Positions 53,545 through 63,406 of a stretch of 64,000 nt of DNA are shown one piece after another. The stretch is from Clostridium saccharoperbutylacetonicum N1-4(HMT) (GTDB taxonomy: Bacteria > Bacillota > Clostridia > Clostridiales > Clostridiaceae). Positions within the stretch are counted from its first letter, which is position 1, and each line of letters opens with the position of its first letter. The notes below the pieces were generated by a model. The model saw only the letters and a list, made by a program, of their open reading frames with translations. It did no database searches and was not told the DNA's origin. The stretch is from assembly GCF_000340885.1 (NCBI RefSeq), contig NC_020291.1, forward strand, positions 1,425,001-1,489,000, in the 5' to 3' direction. The translations under genes and the position numbers were made by a program.

Positions 53545-54852
53545 ATGTATAATACATATACCCTTAAAAACGGATTACGAGTCGTAACTGAAAAAATTGA
53601 ATATCTTAATTCTGTAAGTGTTGGAGTTATGGTTCAAAATGGGTCTAGAAATGAAAGCAAAGAAGTTAATGGAATATCTCATTTTATTGAACATATGTTT
53701 TTTAAAGGAACTGATAAAAGAACCTCAAAAGGAATAATGGAAGAAATAGAAAATGTAGGAGGGCAAATTAATGCTTTCACAAGTAAGGAAGCTACATGCT
53801 ATTATGTTAAAGCATTAAATACTCACTTAGAGTTATCTTTAGACATTCTTTCAGATATAATGTTAAATGCTAAATTCGATCCGGATGAAATAGAAAAAGA
53901 AAAGGGAGTAGTAGTTGAAGAAATTAATATGAGTGAAGATTCCCCTGAAGACGTATTAGATGATGCACATTCTAAGGTGTGTTTTAATGAAGATGAATTG
54001 GGATATCCTATTTTAGGAACTATACCTTTAGTAAAATCCTTCACAAGAGAAAAAATATTAAAATTCATTGATGAAAAATATACTCCATTTAATTCTGTAA
54101 TATCAATTTGTGGAAAATTTGATGATAAAGAACTAGAGGATTTACTTAATAAATACTTTGGCGAGTGGAAAAATGATAACAAATATAAACCTGAATATTC
54201 AAAAACAGAAATTCAAGTTGGTTCTGCTTATGTTAAAAAAGAAATTGAACAACTTCATATTTCTTTGGGGTTACAAGGGTTACCTTATGGAGATGAAAAT
54301 AATTATGCGTTAGTTCTTCTTAACAATATATTTGGTAATGGAGCTTCATCTATCCTCTTTCAAAAGGTAAGAGAAGAATTAGGATTGTGTTATTCTATAG
54401 CATCTTATTTACAGCCATTTCAAGAAGTCGGTACATTAAATATATATGCTGGCTTAAATAGAAACTATGGAGAAAAGGCATTAGAAGTTATAGATAAAGA
54501 AATAAAGTTATTTAGTAAAAATGGAATAACTAATGAGCAGTTTCAGATAAATAAAGAGAAAATTAAAGCAAATTATATTTTAGGTTTGGAAAGTACTAGT
54601 TCTAGAATGTTCTCAAATGCAAAAACTTTTCTTTTTAGAAATATGATAAAAACACAAGAAGAAGTTATTAAGAAAATAGATAATATAAGTAAAGATGATA
54701 TTCAATATGTACTAAAAAAGTGTTTTAATAATGGAATTTTAAATGCAGCTTATGTTGGCCAGGATGTAGAATATACTAAATTGGACTCTATAATTCTTAA
54801 AAATGTTAAGGCTTATGATAATTCTGATATTAGTGGTAAACAGAAGTTATAA
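53545..54852 (+). CDS. mlpA: M16 family zinc protease (MlpA/YmxG-like)
   Basis: The 435-residue protein has the inverted zinc motif HFIEH at 46-50 (HxxEH), the downstream glutamate in VVVEEINMSEDSPEDV, and the C-terminal inactive-like half (RNYGEKALEVIDKEI; GLESTSSRM). It is expected to be cytosolic and to degrade small peptides; the substrate is unknown. pnp-mlpA-ymxH is the Bacillus order. AAGGAGGG precedes the ATG. A terminator-like hairpin follows. Confidence 0.93.
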   Translation: MYNTYTLKNGLRVVTEKIEYLNSVSVGVMVQNGSRNESKEVNGISHFIEHMFFKGTDKRTSKGIMEEIENVGGQINAFTSKEATCYYVKALNTHLELSLDILSDIMLNAKFDPDEIEKEKGVVVEEINMSEDSPEDVLDDAHSKVCFNEDELGYPILGTIPLVKSFTREKILKFIDEKYTPFNSVISICGKFDDKELEDLLNKYFGEWKNDNKYKPEYSKTEIQVGSAYVKKEIEQLHISLGLQGLPYGDENNYALVLLNNIFGNGASSILFQKVREELGLCYSIASYLQPFQEVGTLNIYAGLNRNYGEKALEVIDKEIKLFSKNGITNEQFQINKEKIKANYILGLESTSSRMFSNAKTFLFRNMIKTQEEVIKKIDNISKDDIQYVLKKCFNNGILNAAYVGQDVEYTKLDSIILKNVKAYDNSDISGKQKL

Positions 54853-54869
54853 AAAATTATGTAATAATT

Positions 54870-54919
54870 AACCTCTTTTTCTCATATTATTTTATGAGTA
54901 TTATAAAGGAGGTTTTTTT
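54870..54919 (+). terminator. Terminator-like hairpin that contains the ymxH ribosome binding site
   Basis: AACCTC (54870-54875) pairs with GAGGTT (54909-54914), TTT with AAA across a bulged G, and an inner stem CTCATA/TATGAG (54881-54898) closes the loop. Seven T (54913-54919) follow directly and then the ymxH ATG (54920). The downstream arm is the GGAGG of ymxH, so the same hairpin can end transcription and hide the ribosome binding site. Confidence 0.7.
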
Positions 54920-55201
54920 ATGGGTGAAGAAAATAAGATAAAATATTTAAGTGACATAGAAAGATATGAACTGATTAATGTTAATGATGGGGAAAAATAT
55001 GATTATTTACTTAATAATGATTTGATAATAGATGATGATGGAAACTTTAAATATTTAATAGTTAATTTAAATGGTGGGAAATTTAATATCTTTAGCAGTA
55101 AGGATTTTTTAGAAATTCCATGGAGTTGTGTAAAAAAAATTGGTGCTAAAACAATTATTCTAGATGCAGAAGAGGATGTAATAAAGAAGGTTAAGCTGTA
55201 A
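54920..55201 (+). CDS. ymxH: YlmC/YmxH family PRC-barrel sporulation protein
   Basis: The 93-residue protein is a single PRC-barrel-like domain: YLSDIERYELINVNDGEKYD, DLIIDDDGNFKYLIVNLN and IPWSCVKKIGAKTIILDAE. Relatives are called YlmC/YmxH and are found in endospore formers; the function is unknown. GGAGG lies 7 bases before the ATG but within a hairpin. dapG follows with its own start 15 bases after the stop. Confidence 0.9.
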   Translation: MGEENKIKYLSDIERYELINVNDGEKYDYLLNNDLIIDDDGNFKYLIVNLNGGKFNIFSSKDFLEIPWSCVKKIGAKTIILDAEEDVIKKVKL

Positions 55202-55216
55202 TTGGGAGGAAATTCA

Positions 55217-56413
55217 ATGAAAATAGTCGTACAAAAATTTGGAGGAACTTCAGTCTCTACTGAAGATAACAGAAAAAAAGTTGTTGAAAAGGTAGAAGGT
55301 GCAATTAAAAAGGGGTATAGTCCTGTTGTTGTTGTATCAGCAATGGGAAGAAAGGGTGAACCTTATGCTACAGATACATTATTATCCTTAATTGATGATA
55401 AATTTAGAAATACAAATAAATTAGCGCAAGATTTACTCATGTGCTGTGGAGAAATAATTAGCTCTGTGGTTATGAGCAAAGAATTGTTTAATTCTGGAAT
55501 TGATGCTATACCACTTACTGGAGGGCAAGCAGGTATATTTACTGATAGCAATTTTACTGATGCTGCTTGCATTGAAACTACACCTAAGAAAATTTTAGAG
55601 TTAGTATCACAAGGAAGGGTTCCTGTGATTACTGGATTTCAGGGGATTACTGAAAATGGATATTTTACTACCCTCGGAAGAGGTGGAAGTGATACTACAG
55701 CATCAATTTTAGGGGTAGCATTAAAAGCAGCAGCTATTGAAATATATACTGATGTTGATGGTATTATGACAGCTGATCCTAGAGTTGTTAAAAATGCAAA
55801 TTTAATTGATGTTATAAGTTATAATGAGGTATTTCAATTAGCTGATAAGGGAGCAACTGTAATACACCCTAAGGCAGTGGAAATTGCGATGGAAGGAAAT
55901 ATACCTATTTTTATTAAGAATACAATGAATAGTTGCAAAGGAACACTTATAAATAATTTTGGAGATAAGGCTACTGATAGATTGATGACAGGAATAACGA
56001 GCCAAAAGAACAGAATCCAAGTTTCGATTAGAGCAACAGATAATGAAGGTAATTCTAAATATAAAAATGTTTTAGATTTAGTGGCAGCTAATAATATAAG
56101 TTTAGATTTAATAAATATTTTCCCTAAAGAGCAAATTTTCACTATAACTCAAAATGATAAAAATATTTTAGAAGATGTTTTAGAAGCTGCTAATTTAGAA
56201 TATACCTTGATTGAAAATTGTAGCAAAGTAGCAGTTATTGGTTCAAGAATGAAAGGAATACCAGGGGTAATGGCAAAGATTATAAAAGCTTTAAGCGAAA
56301 ATAATATTGAAGTATTGCAAACAGCAGATTCACATATGACAATTTGGTGTCTGGTGCATTCTGAAAATGAAAAGGAAGCTATAAATGTCTTACATAAAAC
56401 TTTTAAGTTGTAG
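55217..56413 (+). CDS. dapG: Aspartate kinase (DapG-like)
   Basis: Aspartokinase makes aspartyl phosphate, the entry to lysine, threonine, methionine and dipicolinate. The 398-residue protein has VQKFGGTSVSTEDNRKKV, TLGRGGSDTTASILGVALKA, the DVDGIMTADPRVV site and two C-terminal ACT domains for amino-acid feedback. ATG 55217 has GGGAGG upstream; TTG 55202 lacks one. The place between ymxH and tepA matches dapG of Bacillus, but asd, dapA and the dipicolinate synthase genes found there are missing. No lysine riboswitch or T-box is seen. Confidence 0.93.
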   Translation: MKIVVQKFGGTSVSTEDNRKKVVEKVEGAIKKGYSPVVVVSAMGRKGEPYATDTLLSLIDDKFRNTNKLAQDLLMCCGEIISSVVMSKELFNSGIDAIPLTGGQAGIFTDSNFTDAACIETTPKKILELVSQGRVPVITGFQGITENGYFTTLGRGGSDTTASILGVALKAAAIEIYTDVDGIMTADPRVVKNANLIDVISYNEVFQLADKGATVIHPKAVEIAMEGNIPIFIKNTMNSCKGTLINNFGDKATDRLMTGITSQKNRIQVSIRATDNEGNSKYKNVLDLVAANNISLDLINIFPKEQIFTITQNDKNILEDVLEAANLEYTLIENCSKVAVIGSRMKGIPGVMAKIIKALSENNIEVLQTADSHMTIWCLVHSENEKEAINVLHKTFKL

Positions 56414-56432
56414 AAGATAAATTAATTAGTTA

Positions 56433-56455
56433 TTATTTATTACAATAATGAATAA
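56433..56455 (+). terminator. AT-rich hairpin after dapG
   Basis: TTATTTATTA (56433-56442) pairs with TAATGAATAA (56446-56455) with one G-U pair and a CAA loop. It lacks a T-run and abuts the hairpin that starts at 56455. Confidence 0.4.
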
Positions 56456-56499
56456 AATACCTCCTAGTGTAAAGAATAAAAAAAGTATAGGAGGTATTT
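56455..56499 (+). promoter_or_regulatory. Perfect hairpin that hides the tepA ribosome binding site
   Basis: Twelve bases at 56455-56466 (AAATACCTCCTA) are an exact inverted complement of 56488-56499 (TAGGAGGTATTT), with a 21-base loop. The right arm contains the AGGAGG of tepA, and the ATG (56504) follows 4 bases on. TATTTATTT after the stem is only weakly terminator-like. Confidence 0.65.
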
Positions 56500-56503
56500 A
56501 TTT

Positions 56504-57211
56504 ATGAAGGAATATAATTTAAATAACAATAATATAGAAAAAGAAGATGAAAATAAAACAAAGGTACAGGATAAAATTGAAGATGTAAAGGAACTTGGTA
56601 ATATGGCTTTGGCAAATCCTAATAAGAGAATTCAAGTTTTATCAATAATAGGGCAGATAGAAGGACATTCAGTTCTTCCACCTCAAACAAAAGCTACAAA
56701 ATACGAGCATATAATTCCACAGTTAATTGATATTGAGCAAAATGAAGAAGTTAAGGGATTATTAATAGTATTAAATACTGTAGGAGGAGATGTGGAAGCA
56801 GGGCTTGCTATTTCTGAAATGATCCGCAGCATGTCAAAACCAACGGTATCAATAGTAATTGGTGGAGGGCATTCCATAGGGGTACCACTTGCAACATCGG
56901 CTGATTTTTCATTTATTACTCCATCAGCAACAATGATTGTACATCCGGTAAGGATGAATGGATTTGTAATTGGGGTATCACAAACTTTTGAATATTTTAA
57001 AAAAATGCAGGAAAGAATAAATGATTTTATTGTGAGAACATCAAAAATCAAATTAGAAACATTGCAAGAATTTATGCTCAAAACTAATGATTTACTTAAT
57101 GATGTGGGTACAATGTTAGTTGGAAAGCAAGCTGTTGATTGTGGATTGATTGATGAAGTTGGAGGAGTACATGAAGCATTAGATAAATTAAATGAACTTA
57201 TAGAAAAATAG
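56504..57211 (+). CDS. tepA: ClpP-class translocation-enhancing protein TepA
   Basis: The 235-residue protein is a ClpP/crotonase-fold serine protease-like enzyme: INSIGQIEGH-type start, NTVGGDVEAGLAISEMIRSM, VIGGGHSIGVPLATSADFSF and VHPVRMNGFVIG. In Bacillus TepA is linked to pre-protein translocation and spore germination or sporulation; the substrate is unknown. It is cytosolic and not fused to membrane helices. It sits just before ftsK, as in Bacillus. Confidence 0.9.
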   Translation: MKEYNLNNNNIEKEDENKTKVQDKIEDVKELGNMALANPNKRIQVLSIIGQIEGHSVLPPQTKATKYEHIIPQLIDIEQNEEVKGLLIVLNTVGGDVEAGLAISEMIRSMSKPTVSIVIGGGHSIGVPLATSADFSFITPSATMIVHPVRMNGFVIGVSQTFEYFKKMQERINDFIVRTSKIKLETLQEFMLKTNDLLNDVGTMLVGKQAVDCGLIDEVGGVHEALDKLNELIEK

Positions 57212-57221
57212 GAGTATTTTA

Positions 57222-57253
57222 AAGGTTATAGAAAAAATCTATAGCCGATTTTT
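57222..57253 (+). terminator. Terminator after tepA
   Basis: GGTTATAGA (57224-57232), five-A loop, TCTATAGCC (57238-57246) with one G-U pair, followed by GATTTTTG. Confidence 0.82.
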
Positions 57254-57323
57254 GTTTTTAGTGTTATCTTATTAAAGGAGAGTAGATATTTATATTTAAA
57301 CATAAATAAGAGGTGATGAAGTT

Positions 57324-59708
57324 TTGAGCAGGACTAAAGGGAAAAATAGGACTACAAAAAATAAAAAGGAAGAAAATACAGTAAATCCTGAAATTGTTGG
57401 TATAGTATATATTGCTACTGGAATAATATTAGGAATTGCAATATATACTTCTTTAGCAGGTATATTGTCTATTTTGGCCCAAAGAGTATCGTATGCAGTA
57501 ATTGGAATAGGTGCTAATGCATTACCTCTTTATCTTATATATTTTGGATTTCAATATATAAAAACAAGAGGTAATATTGAGATTAAAAAAAGTTTTTGGG
57601 GAATTACTATTTTAGTAATTGTTATTATGTTAACTTTTGGAATTATAAATATTCAAAGTATAGGTGAGTCAAGTGATTTTTTTGCAAATATAAAGCAAAT
57701 AATTAGTGATGATAATCAAACTATGCATGGAGGAATATTATCTTATATTATATGTTATCCGCTTAATAAGATTATTGGGGCATTAGGAACTTATGTCATA
57801 CTTCTTACATTTTCAATTATTGCAATTATTTTGATTTTTGATATCACATTATATGATTTAGGGCTAAAAGCTTACAATAAAGGTGAAGAATTAAGAAATG
57901 TTAGAAGTAAAAGGATTAAAGAAAAAAATGAATATCAAGTTGCAGATGAAGAATTCATTAATATAGTAGATAACAATGAGAATAAAGATAAAATAGCAGA
58001 TGAAAAAGAAACTTTTTTATCTAATGTTGACAAGAAAATAAAAATTTTAGACTTTATGAAGAATTCTCAGGAAAATAATGAGCTTTCGCCAGAATTGAAG
58101 TCTGAAATCTCATCAGACATTCAAGTAGAAAGTTTTGTAGAAAAGAGTTCACAAAATATTTCACATAAAAAAGAAAAGTTAGATAATGATGTTAAAGATG
58201 TTGTTAATAAAGAAATACAGGAGCATATTTCTGAGCATAAGGAACAAAGAGAATACAAGCATCCAAGTCTTGAGTTATTAAAATTAAATTCAAATACAAA
58301 GCTTAATAGCAGTGATAAAAAAGAATTAATAGAAAATGCTAATAAACTTGAGGAGATATTATCTAATTTTGGAGTTGATGCTAAAGTTACTCAAGTAACA
58401 AAGGGACCATCGGTTACAAGGTTTGAACTTCAACCAAGTCCTGGAGTTAAAGTAAGCAAAATAGTAAATTTATCTGATGATATAGCTTTGGGGCTTGCTG
58501 CTTCAGGAATAAGAATAGAAGCCCCAATTCCAGGAAAAGCTGCAGTTGGTATAGAAGTGCCGAATGGAAAACAAACACCAGTATTTTTGAGAGAAGTATT
58601 AGAAAATGATGAATTTATAAACTCAAAGAAAAATTTAGCTTTTGCTTTAGGAAAAGATATTTCTGGTAAATGTGTTGTAGGAGATTTGTGCAAAATGCCT
58701 CATACGCTAATTGCAGGGGCCACTGGTTCTGGGAAAAGTGTATGTATAAATGCACTTATAATAAGTTTATTATATAAGTATAATCCAGATGAAGTTAAAC
58801 TTCTTATGGTTGACCCTAAAGTGGTTGAATTAAATGTTTATAATGGAATACCACATCTTCTTATACCAGTTGTTACAGATCCCAAAAAAGCGGCTGCAGC
58901 TTTAAATTGGGCAGTAAATGAAATGACTAATAGATATAAGCTGTTTGCGGATTCTGGAGTAAGAAATATGGAGTCGTATAACGAACTATATAATAAAGGG
59001 GCAATCGAACAAAAGCTACCTTATATAGTTATAATTGTAGATGAGTTAGCTGATCTTATGATGGTTTGTCCTAATGATGTGGAAGATTATATTGGAAGAT
59101 TGGCCCAAATGGCTAGAGCTGCTGGTATGCATTTAGTTATAGCAACTCAAAGGCCATCTGTAGATGTTATAACTGGAGTAATTAAAGCAAATATACCATC
59201 AAGAATATCTTTTGCAGTTTCATCACAAATAGATTCAAGAACTATTTTGGATGGATCAGGAGCAGAAAAGCTTTTGGGAAAAGGAGATATGTTATATTAT
59301 CCAGTAGGAGAAAGTAAGCCACTTAGAGTTCAGGGGTGTTTTATATCAGAAGAGGAAGTTGAGCAAGTTGTTTCATTTATTAAAAGTGAGCAAGGAGATA
59401 TTAATTACGAAGAAGATATAATTGATCACATAAATAATAATTCTGATTCTAAAACTTCAGATCCAAATGAGAAAGATGAAGAAGTTGATGAATTGCTTAG
59501 TGAAGTAATAAATGTTGTTGTAGAATATGGTCAAGCATCAACTTCATTTATTCAAAGAAAGTTTAGAATAGGATTTAATCGTGCATCCAGAATCATGGAT
59601 CAATTAGAAGAACGAGGAATCATATCTGAAAAAGATGGTAGTCGGCCAAGACAAGTACTTGTTAGTAGACAACAATTAATGGAAGATGGCAGTGATGATG
59701 AGAATTAA
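57324..59708 (+). CDS. ftsK: DNA translocase FtsK/SpoIIIE
   Basis: FtsK/SpoIIIE pumps chromosomal DNA through the division or sporulation septum. The 794-residue protein has four membrane helices in the first 180 residues, an acidic linker to about residue 310, the motor with GATGSGKS near 465-472 and [12 protein letters not shown], and a C-terminal gamma winged helix ([20 protein letters not shown]) that reads polar DNA motifs. It starts with TTG, preceded by AGAGGTGA. Confidence 0.95.
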   Translation: MSRTKGKNRTTKNKKEENTVNPEIVGIVYIATGIILGIAIYTSLAGILSILAQRVSYAVIGIGANALPLYLIYFGFQYIKTRGNIEIKKSFWGITILVIVIMLTFGIINIQSIGESSDFFANIKQIISDDNQTMHGGILSYIICYPLNKIIGALGTYVILLTFSIIAIILIFDITLYDLGLKAYNKGEELRNVRSKRIKEKNEYQVADEEFINIVDNNENKDKIADEKETFLSNVDKKIKILDFMKNSQENNELSPELKSEISSDIQVESFVEKSSQNISHKKEKLDNDVKDVVNKEIQEHISEHKEQREYKHPSLELLKLNSNTKLNSSDKKELIENANKLEEILSNFGVDAKVTQVTKGPSVTRFELQPSPGVKVSKIVNLSDDIALGLAASGIRIEAPIPGKAAVGIEVPNGKQTPVFLREVLENDEFINSKKNLAFALGKDISGKCVVGDLCKMPHTLIAGATGSGKSVCINALIISLLYKYNPDEVKLLMVDPKVVELNVYNGIPHLLIPVVTDPKKAAAALNWAVNEMTNRYKLFADSGVRNMESYNELYNKGAIEQKLPYIVIIVDELADLMMVCPNDVEDYIGRLAQMARAAGMHLVIATQRPSVDVITGVIKANIPSRISFAVSSQIDSRTILDGSGAEKLLGKGDMLYYPVGESKPLRVQGCFISEEEVEQVVSFIKSEQGDINYEEDIIDHINNNSDSKTSDPNEKDEEVDELLSEVINVVVEYGQASTSFIQRKFRIGFNRASRIMDQLEERGIISEKDGSRPRQVLVSRQQLMEDGSDDEN

Positions 59709-59815
59709 ATGTTTAGAAATTTGAATTATATATGAAATTATAATTAACTTTATGTAAATTTTTTTATAGAGTATATAATACGGATATTAATATGGTTTAT
59801 AGTATAATAATTAGC

Positions 59816-59845
59816 TTGTAAAATGCAATTTTATTTTGTTATAAT
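59816..59845 (+). promoter_or_regulatory. Putative SigA promoter of rimO-pgsA
   Basis: TTGTAA (59816-59821) and a perfect TATAAT (59840-59845) are 18 bases apart, about 30 bases before rimO. Confidence 0.6.
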
Positions 59846-59876
59846 ATAAACTATTAAAATACAGGAGGATTAGAAT

Positions 59877-61271
59877 TTGAATCAAAGTAAAATAGAAATA
59901 ATAAACGAGCAAGAAAGAAATGATAATATTTTAAATAAATATAAAGTTGGAATGGTGAGTTTAGGCTGTGATAAAAATAGAGTTGACTCTGAGATAATAC
60001 TAGGCAAGATGAGTGATGAGTATGTAATCACAAATGATCCTAAAAATGCAGATATAATTATTGTAAATACATGTGGATTTATAGAAAGTGCAAAACAAGA
60101 GTCTATTGATACAATTTTAGAAATGGCAGATTATAAATTAAATTATAAATGTAAATTGCTTATTGCTACAGGATGTTTAACACAAAGGTATGGTGATGAA
60201 TTAGGAAAGTTAATACCTGAAATTGATATAATGCTTGGAGTAAATGATTATAACAAAATAAATGAATTAATTACAGATTTTATAGAAGGAAATAAGCTGG
60301 CTTCAGAACTTTTAAATTATTCAGATGAGAATATTAATGAGGGGAAAAGAATTCTTACAACTCAAAAAGAAAGTGCATATATTAGAATTGCAGAAGGTTG
60401 TAATAATTTTTGTACATATTGCATAATTCCTAAAATAAGAGGAAAATTTAGAAGTAGAAGCATGGAAAACATTATAAATGAAGCAAAAGATTTAAGTGAA
60501 AATGGAGTACAAGAAATAATATTAATAGCTCAAGATACAACATTATATGGTAATGATATTTATGGAAAGAAAAGTCTTCACTTATTACTGAAAGAATTAT
60601 CTAAAATAGAAAAAATTAAGTGGATTAGGGTTTTGTATTGTTATCCAGAAGAAATATATGAAGAACTAATTGATGAAATTGCTAATAATGAGAAGGTAGT
60701 AAAATATCTAGATTTGCCAATTCAACACATAAGTGATAAAATTCTAAAACTTATGGGAAGAAAAACTACTAAGCAAGATATATTAAATAAAATAAATAAA
60801 TTAAGAGAAAAAATTTCAGATATTGTTTTAAGAACTACTTTTATAGTTGGTTTCCCAAATGAAGGGGAAGAAGAATTCAATGAAATAATAGACTTTGTTA
60901 AGGAGTATAAGCTTGAAAAGGTAGGTGTGTTCACTTATTCACAAGAAGAAGATACACCAGCTGCAAAGATGAGTGGTCAAGTTTTAGAAGAAATAAAGAA
61001 AAAAAGAGAAGAGCAATTAATGTTGGTACAAAGAGATATTTCAGAAGAAATAAATAAATTGAAAATTGGGAAAATATATGATATTCTTGTTGAGGGATAT
61101 GATGGAAATAAATATTGTGGAAGAAGTTATGAAATGGCTCCTAATATAGATGGAAATGTGTTCTTTGAATCAGATAAGAATATTAATATTGGTAAATTCG
61201 TAAAAGTAAAAATAGTTAAAAATATGGATTATGATTTGGTAGGAGTTGTTGTCAATGAACCTTGCAAATAA
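59877..61271 (+). CDS. rimO: Ribosomal protein S12 methylthiotransferase RimO
   Basis: RimO adds a methylthio group to an aspartate of S12 using two iron-sulfur clusters. The 464-residue protein has the N-terminal UPF0004 domain ([18 protein letters not shown]), the radical SAM motif CNNFCTYC at 175-182, and a C-terminal TRAM domain. About 20 extra residues precede the usual KVGMVSLG start. A TTG start at 59877 with AGGAGG 9-10 bases upstream is the only one seen. It overlaps pgsA by 17 bases. Confidence 0.95.
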   Translation: MNQSKIEIINEQERNDNILNKYKVGMVSLGCDKNRVDSEIILGKMSDEYVITNDPKNADIIIVNTCGFIESAKQESIDTILEMADYKLNYKCKLLIATGCLTQRYGDELGKLIPEIDIMLGVNDYNKINELITDFIEGNKLASELLNYSDENINEGKRILTTQKESAYIRIAEGCNNFCTYCIIPKIRGKFRSRSMENIINEAKDLSENGVQEIILIAQDTTLYGNDIYGKKSLHLLLKELSKIEKIKWIRVLYCYPEEIYEELIDEIANNEKVVKYLDLPIQHISDKILKLMGRKTTKQDILNKINKLREKISDIVLRTTFIVGFPNEGEEEFNEIIDFVKEYKLEKVGVFTYSQEEDTPAAKMSGQVLEEIKKKREEQLMLVQRDISEEINKLKIGKIYDILVEGYDGNKYCGRSYEMAPNIDGNVFFESDKNINIGKFVKVKIVKNMDYDLVGVVVNEPCK

Positions 61272-61845
61272 GTTAACCTTAATTAGAATTTTTTTGGTTC
61301 CTGTTTTTTTAGTATTTTTAGCAGTTAAAGATATACCATATGGAAGCTTTATAGCTACGTTCATATTTGTTTTAGCTTCTTTAACTGATAAGTTAGATGG
61401 ATATATTGCGCGAAGCAGAAATCAAATAACTAATTTTGGAAAGTTTATGGATCCATTAGCAGATAAATTATTGGTTACAGCAGCGCTAATTTCGTTAGTA
61501 GAATTACACGTTGTACCATCATGGGCTGCAATTGTAATAATAGCACGTGAATTTGCAGTTTCGGGATTAAGATCAATAGCAGCAGCACAAGGAAGAGTTA
61601 TTGCTGCTAGCTGGTGGGGAAAGATAAAGACTGTTATACAGATAATTGCAATAATATTACTATTGTTAAAAGTAAATATACATGAGGCTAAACTTTTGAA
61701 AATATTTGTGATTGATAATCATTATGTTAAAGAATTTTTTGCTATAGCACCAACGATAGCACTTATGTTAGCTGTTGTTGTTACTTTAATTTCTGGTTAT
61801 GATTATTTTAAGAAAAATAAAGAAGCAGTATCTATTGATAAGTAG
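61255..61845 (+). CDS. pgsA: CDP-diacylglycerol-glycerol-3-phosphate 3-phosphatidyltransferase PgsA
   Basis: PgsA makes phosphatidylglycerol phosphate at the membrane from the CDP-diacylglycerol supplied by CdsA. The 196-residue protein has about five helices and the full family motif: DG at 48-49, AR at 52-53, G at 62, D at 66 and D at 70. ATG 61255 has AGGAG 9 bases upstream within the rimO frame. The rimO-pgsA-recA order is usual in clostridia. Confidence 0.95.
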   Translation: MNLANKLTLIRIFLVPVFLVFLAVKDIPYGSFIATFIFVLASLTDKLDGYIARSRNQITNFGKFMDPLADKLLVTAALISLVELHVVPSWAAIVIIAREFAVSGLRSIAAAQGRVIAASWWGKIKTVIQIIAIILLLLKVNIHEAKLLKIFVIDNHYVKEFFAIAPTIALMLAVVVTLISGYDYFKKNKEAVSIDK

Positions 61846-61925
61846 AAAATTTGAAATGTTAATAAAAATATTATCTATTTGAAAAATTATTGTTTAAAAA
61901 TATAAAATATGGATATAAATTAAAT

Positions 61926-61960
61926 AATTCCTTCTTTCATTAAGTAAAGAAGGGATTTTT
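61926..61960 (+). terminator. Terminator after pgsA
   Basis: ATTCCTTCTTT (61927-61937) pairs with AAAGAAGGGAT (61946-61956) with one G-U pair and an 8-base loop, then TTTTT. Confidence 0.85.
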
Positions 61961-61974
61961 AATAGATTTTATTA

Positions 61975-62003
61975 TTGACTATAGTTTAAAATTAATCTAT
62001 AAT
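61975..62003 (+). promoter_or_regulatory. SigA promoter of recA
   Basis: TTGACT (61975-61980) and a perfect TATAAT (61998-62003) are 17 bases apart; transcription would start near 62010, at the edge of the LexA site. Confidence 0.8.
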
Positions 62004-62010
62004 AGATAAA

Positions 62011-62022
62011 GAACATAAGTTC
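62011..62022. promoter_or_regulatory. LexA/SOS box at the recA promoter
   Basis: GAACATAAGTTC is a full match to the Gram-positive LexA core GAAC-N4-GTTC. It lies just after the -10 box, where a bound repressor would block transcription until DNA damage. Confidence 0.78.
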
Positions 62023-62046
62023 GATAGAAGGGAGTTAATTAGTATT

Positions 62047-63138
62047 ATGGGAAATATAAATGCAGAAAAGTTAAAAGCAATTGAAAGCGCTATGAGTCAT
62101 ATAGAAAAACAATTTGGTAAAGGAGCGGTAATGAAATTAGGTGATCATAATATTTCAAATATGGATGCTATATCAACTGGTTGTTTAGATTTAGATATAG
62201 CACTTGGAATTGGTGGAGTACCTAAAGGAAGAATTATTGAAATTTATGGACCAGAAAGTTCAGGAAAAACTACAATTGCTCTTCATATAGCAGCAGAATC
62301 TCAAAAAAAGGGAGGAGCTGTAGGATATATTGATGCAGAGCACGCATTAGATCCTAGCTATGCACAGAAGCTTGGAGTTGATGTTGACAGCTTAATAATT
62401 TCTCAACCTGATACAGGAGAGCAAGGATTGGAGATTGCTGAAGCTTTAGTTCGTTCAGGCGCAATTGATGTTCTTGTAGTAGACTCAGTTGCAGCTTTAG
62501 TTCCAAAAGCAGAAATTGAAGGCGAAATGGGAGATTCACATATTGGACTTCAAGCAAGACTTATGTCACAAGCATTAAGAAAATTAGCAGGTACAATAAA
62601 TAAAACAAATTGTGTTGCAATATTTATAAATCAATTAAGAGAGAAAGTAGGGGTTATGTTTGGTTCGCCAGAAACAACAACTGGTGGAAGAGCATTAAAA
62701 TTCTATGCGTCAGTAAGGCTTGATATCCGAAGAATTGACTCTATTAAACAGGGGGATGCTATTATTGGAAATAGAACAAGAATTAAAGTTACTAAAAATA
62801 AAGTTGCACCACCATTTAAGCAAGCAGAATTTGATATTATGTACAATGAGGGAATTTCAAGATTTGGTAATATAGTTGATGTAGGTGTAAAAGAAGAAAT
62901 AGTTCAAAAAAGTGGGGCATGGTTCTCGTATGGAGATATAAGACTAGGACAAGGAAGAGAAAATGCAAAACTTTATTTGAAGGAGAATCCAGAAGTAGCT
63001 TTAGATATAGAAAATCAAATAAGAGAAAAATATAGCCTTCCGTTAGCTGAAGCAATTAAAGAAAATTTATCTAGTGAAGTAGAATCAAATAAAATAAGTG
63101 ATTCAAATAATTCAAGTGTTGAAAAAGATAAAGAATAA
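62047..63138 (+). CDS. recA: Recombinase RecA
   Basis: RecA coats single-stranded DNA, drives strand exchange and triggers LexA self-cleavage. The 363-residue protein has KGAVMKLGD, the Walker [10 protein letters not shown] at 68-76, [20 protein letters not shown], and an acidic, serine-rich tail. GGGAG lies 12 bases before the ATG. A LexA box in the promoter fits SOS control. Confidence 0.98.
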   Translation: MGNINAEKLKAIESAMSHIEKQFGKGAVMKLGDHNISNMDAISTGCLDLDIALGIGGVPKGRIIEIYGPESSGKTTIALHIAAESQKKGGAVGYIDAEHALDPSYAQKLGVDVDSLIISQPDTGEQGLEIAEALVRSGAIDVLVVDSVAALVPKAEIEGEMGDSHIGLQARLMSQALRKLAGTINKTNCVAIFINQLREKVGVMFGSPETTTGGRALKFYASVRLDIRRIDSIKQGDAIIGNRTRIKVTKNKVAPPFKQAEFDIMYNEGISRFGNIVDVGVKEEIVQKSGAWFSYGDIRLGQGRENAKLYLKENPEVALDIENQIREKYSLPLAEAIKENLSSEVESNKISDSNNSSVEKDKE

Positions 63139-63266
63139 TTAAATAATTTTGCGATATATTAAAACTTATTTTTGAATAAAAAATATTGTATTTAGTATGA
63201 AGTGCAAATGTTGATGAATGCCACTAATACAGCACGATACAGGATAAGCCCATTATATGAGCAAAC

Positions 63267-63295
63267 TTGACATAATATTGTTTTTCATATAGAAT
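63267..63295 (+). promoter_or_regulatory. SigA promoter of rny
   Basis: A perfect TTGACA (63267-63272) and TAGAAT (63290-63295) are 17 bases apart. The leader of about 105 bases contains GGAATA/TATTCC (63301-63323) as a small stem. The rest of the 268-base recA-rny gap shows nothing else. Confidence 0.7.
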
Positions 63296-63406
63296 AAAAA
63301 GGAATACTGGTTTATCATATTCCAAATACAGTGAGAAGAATATGACACCTACTATACTTTCTTGTTAGTAATATAATGAGAAAATAATAAATTAGGAGGT
63401 GTTTAT

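Noticed and set aside
54853..55216. Lysine riboswitch or T-box before dapG
   Set aside because: dapG lies 15 bases after ymxH with no room for either, and the hairpin before ymxH is simple and lacks their conserved parts.
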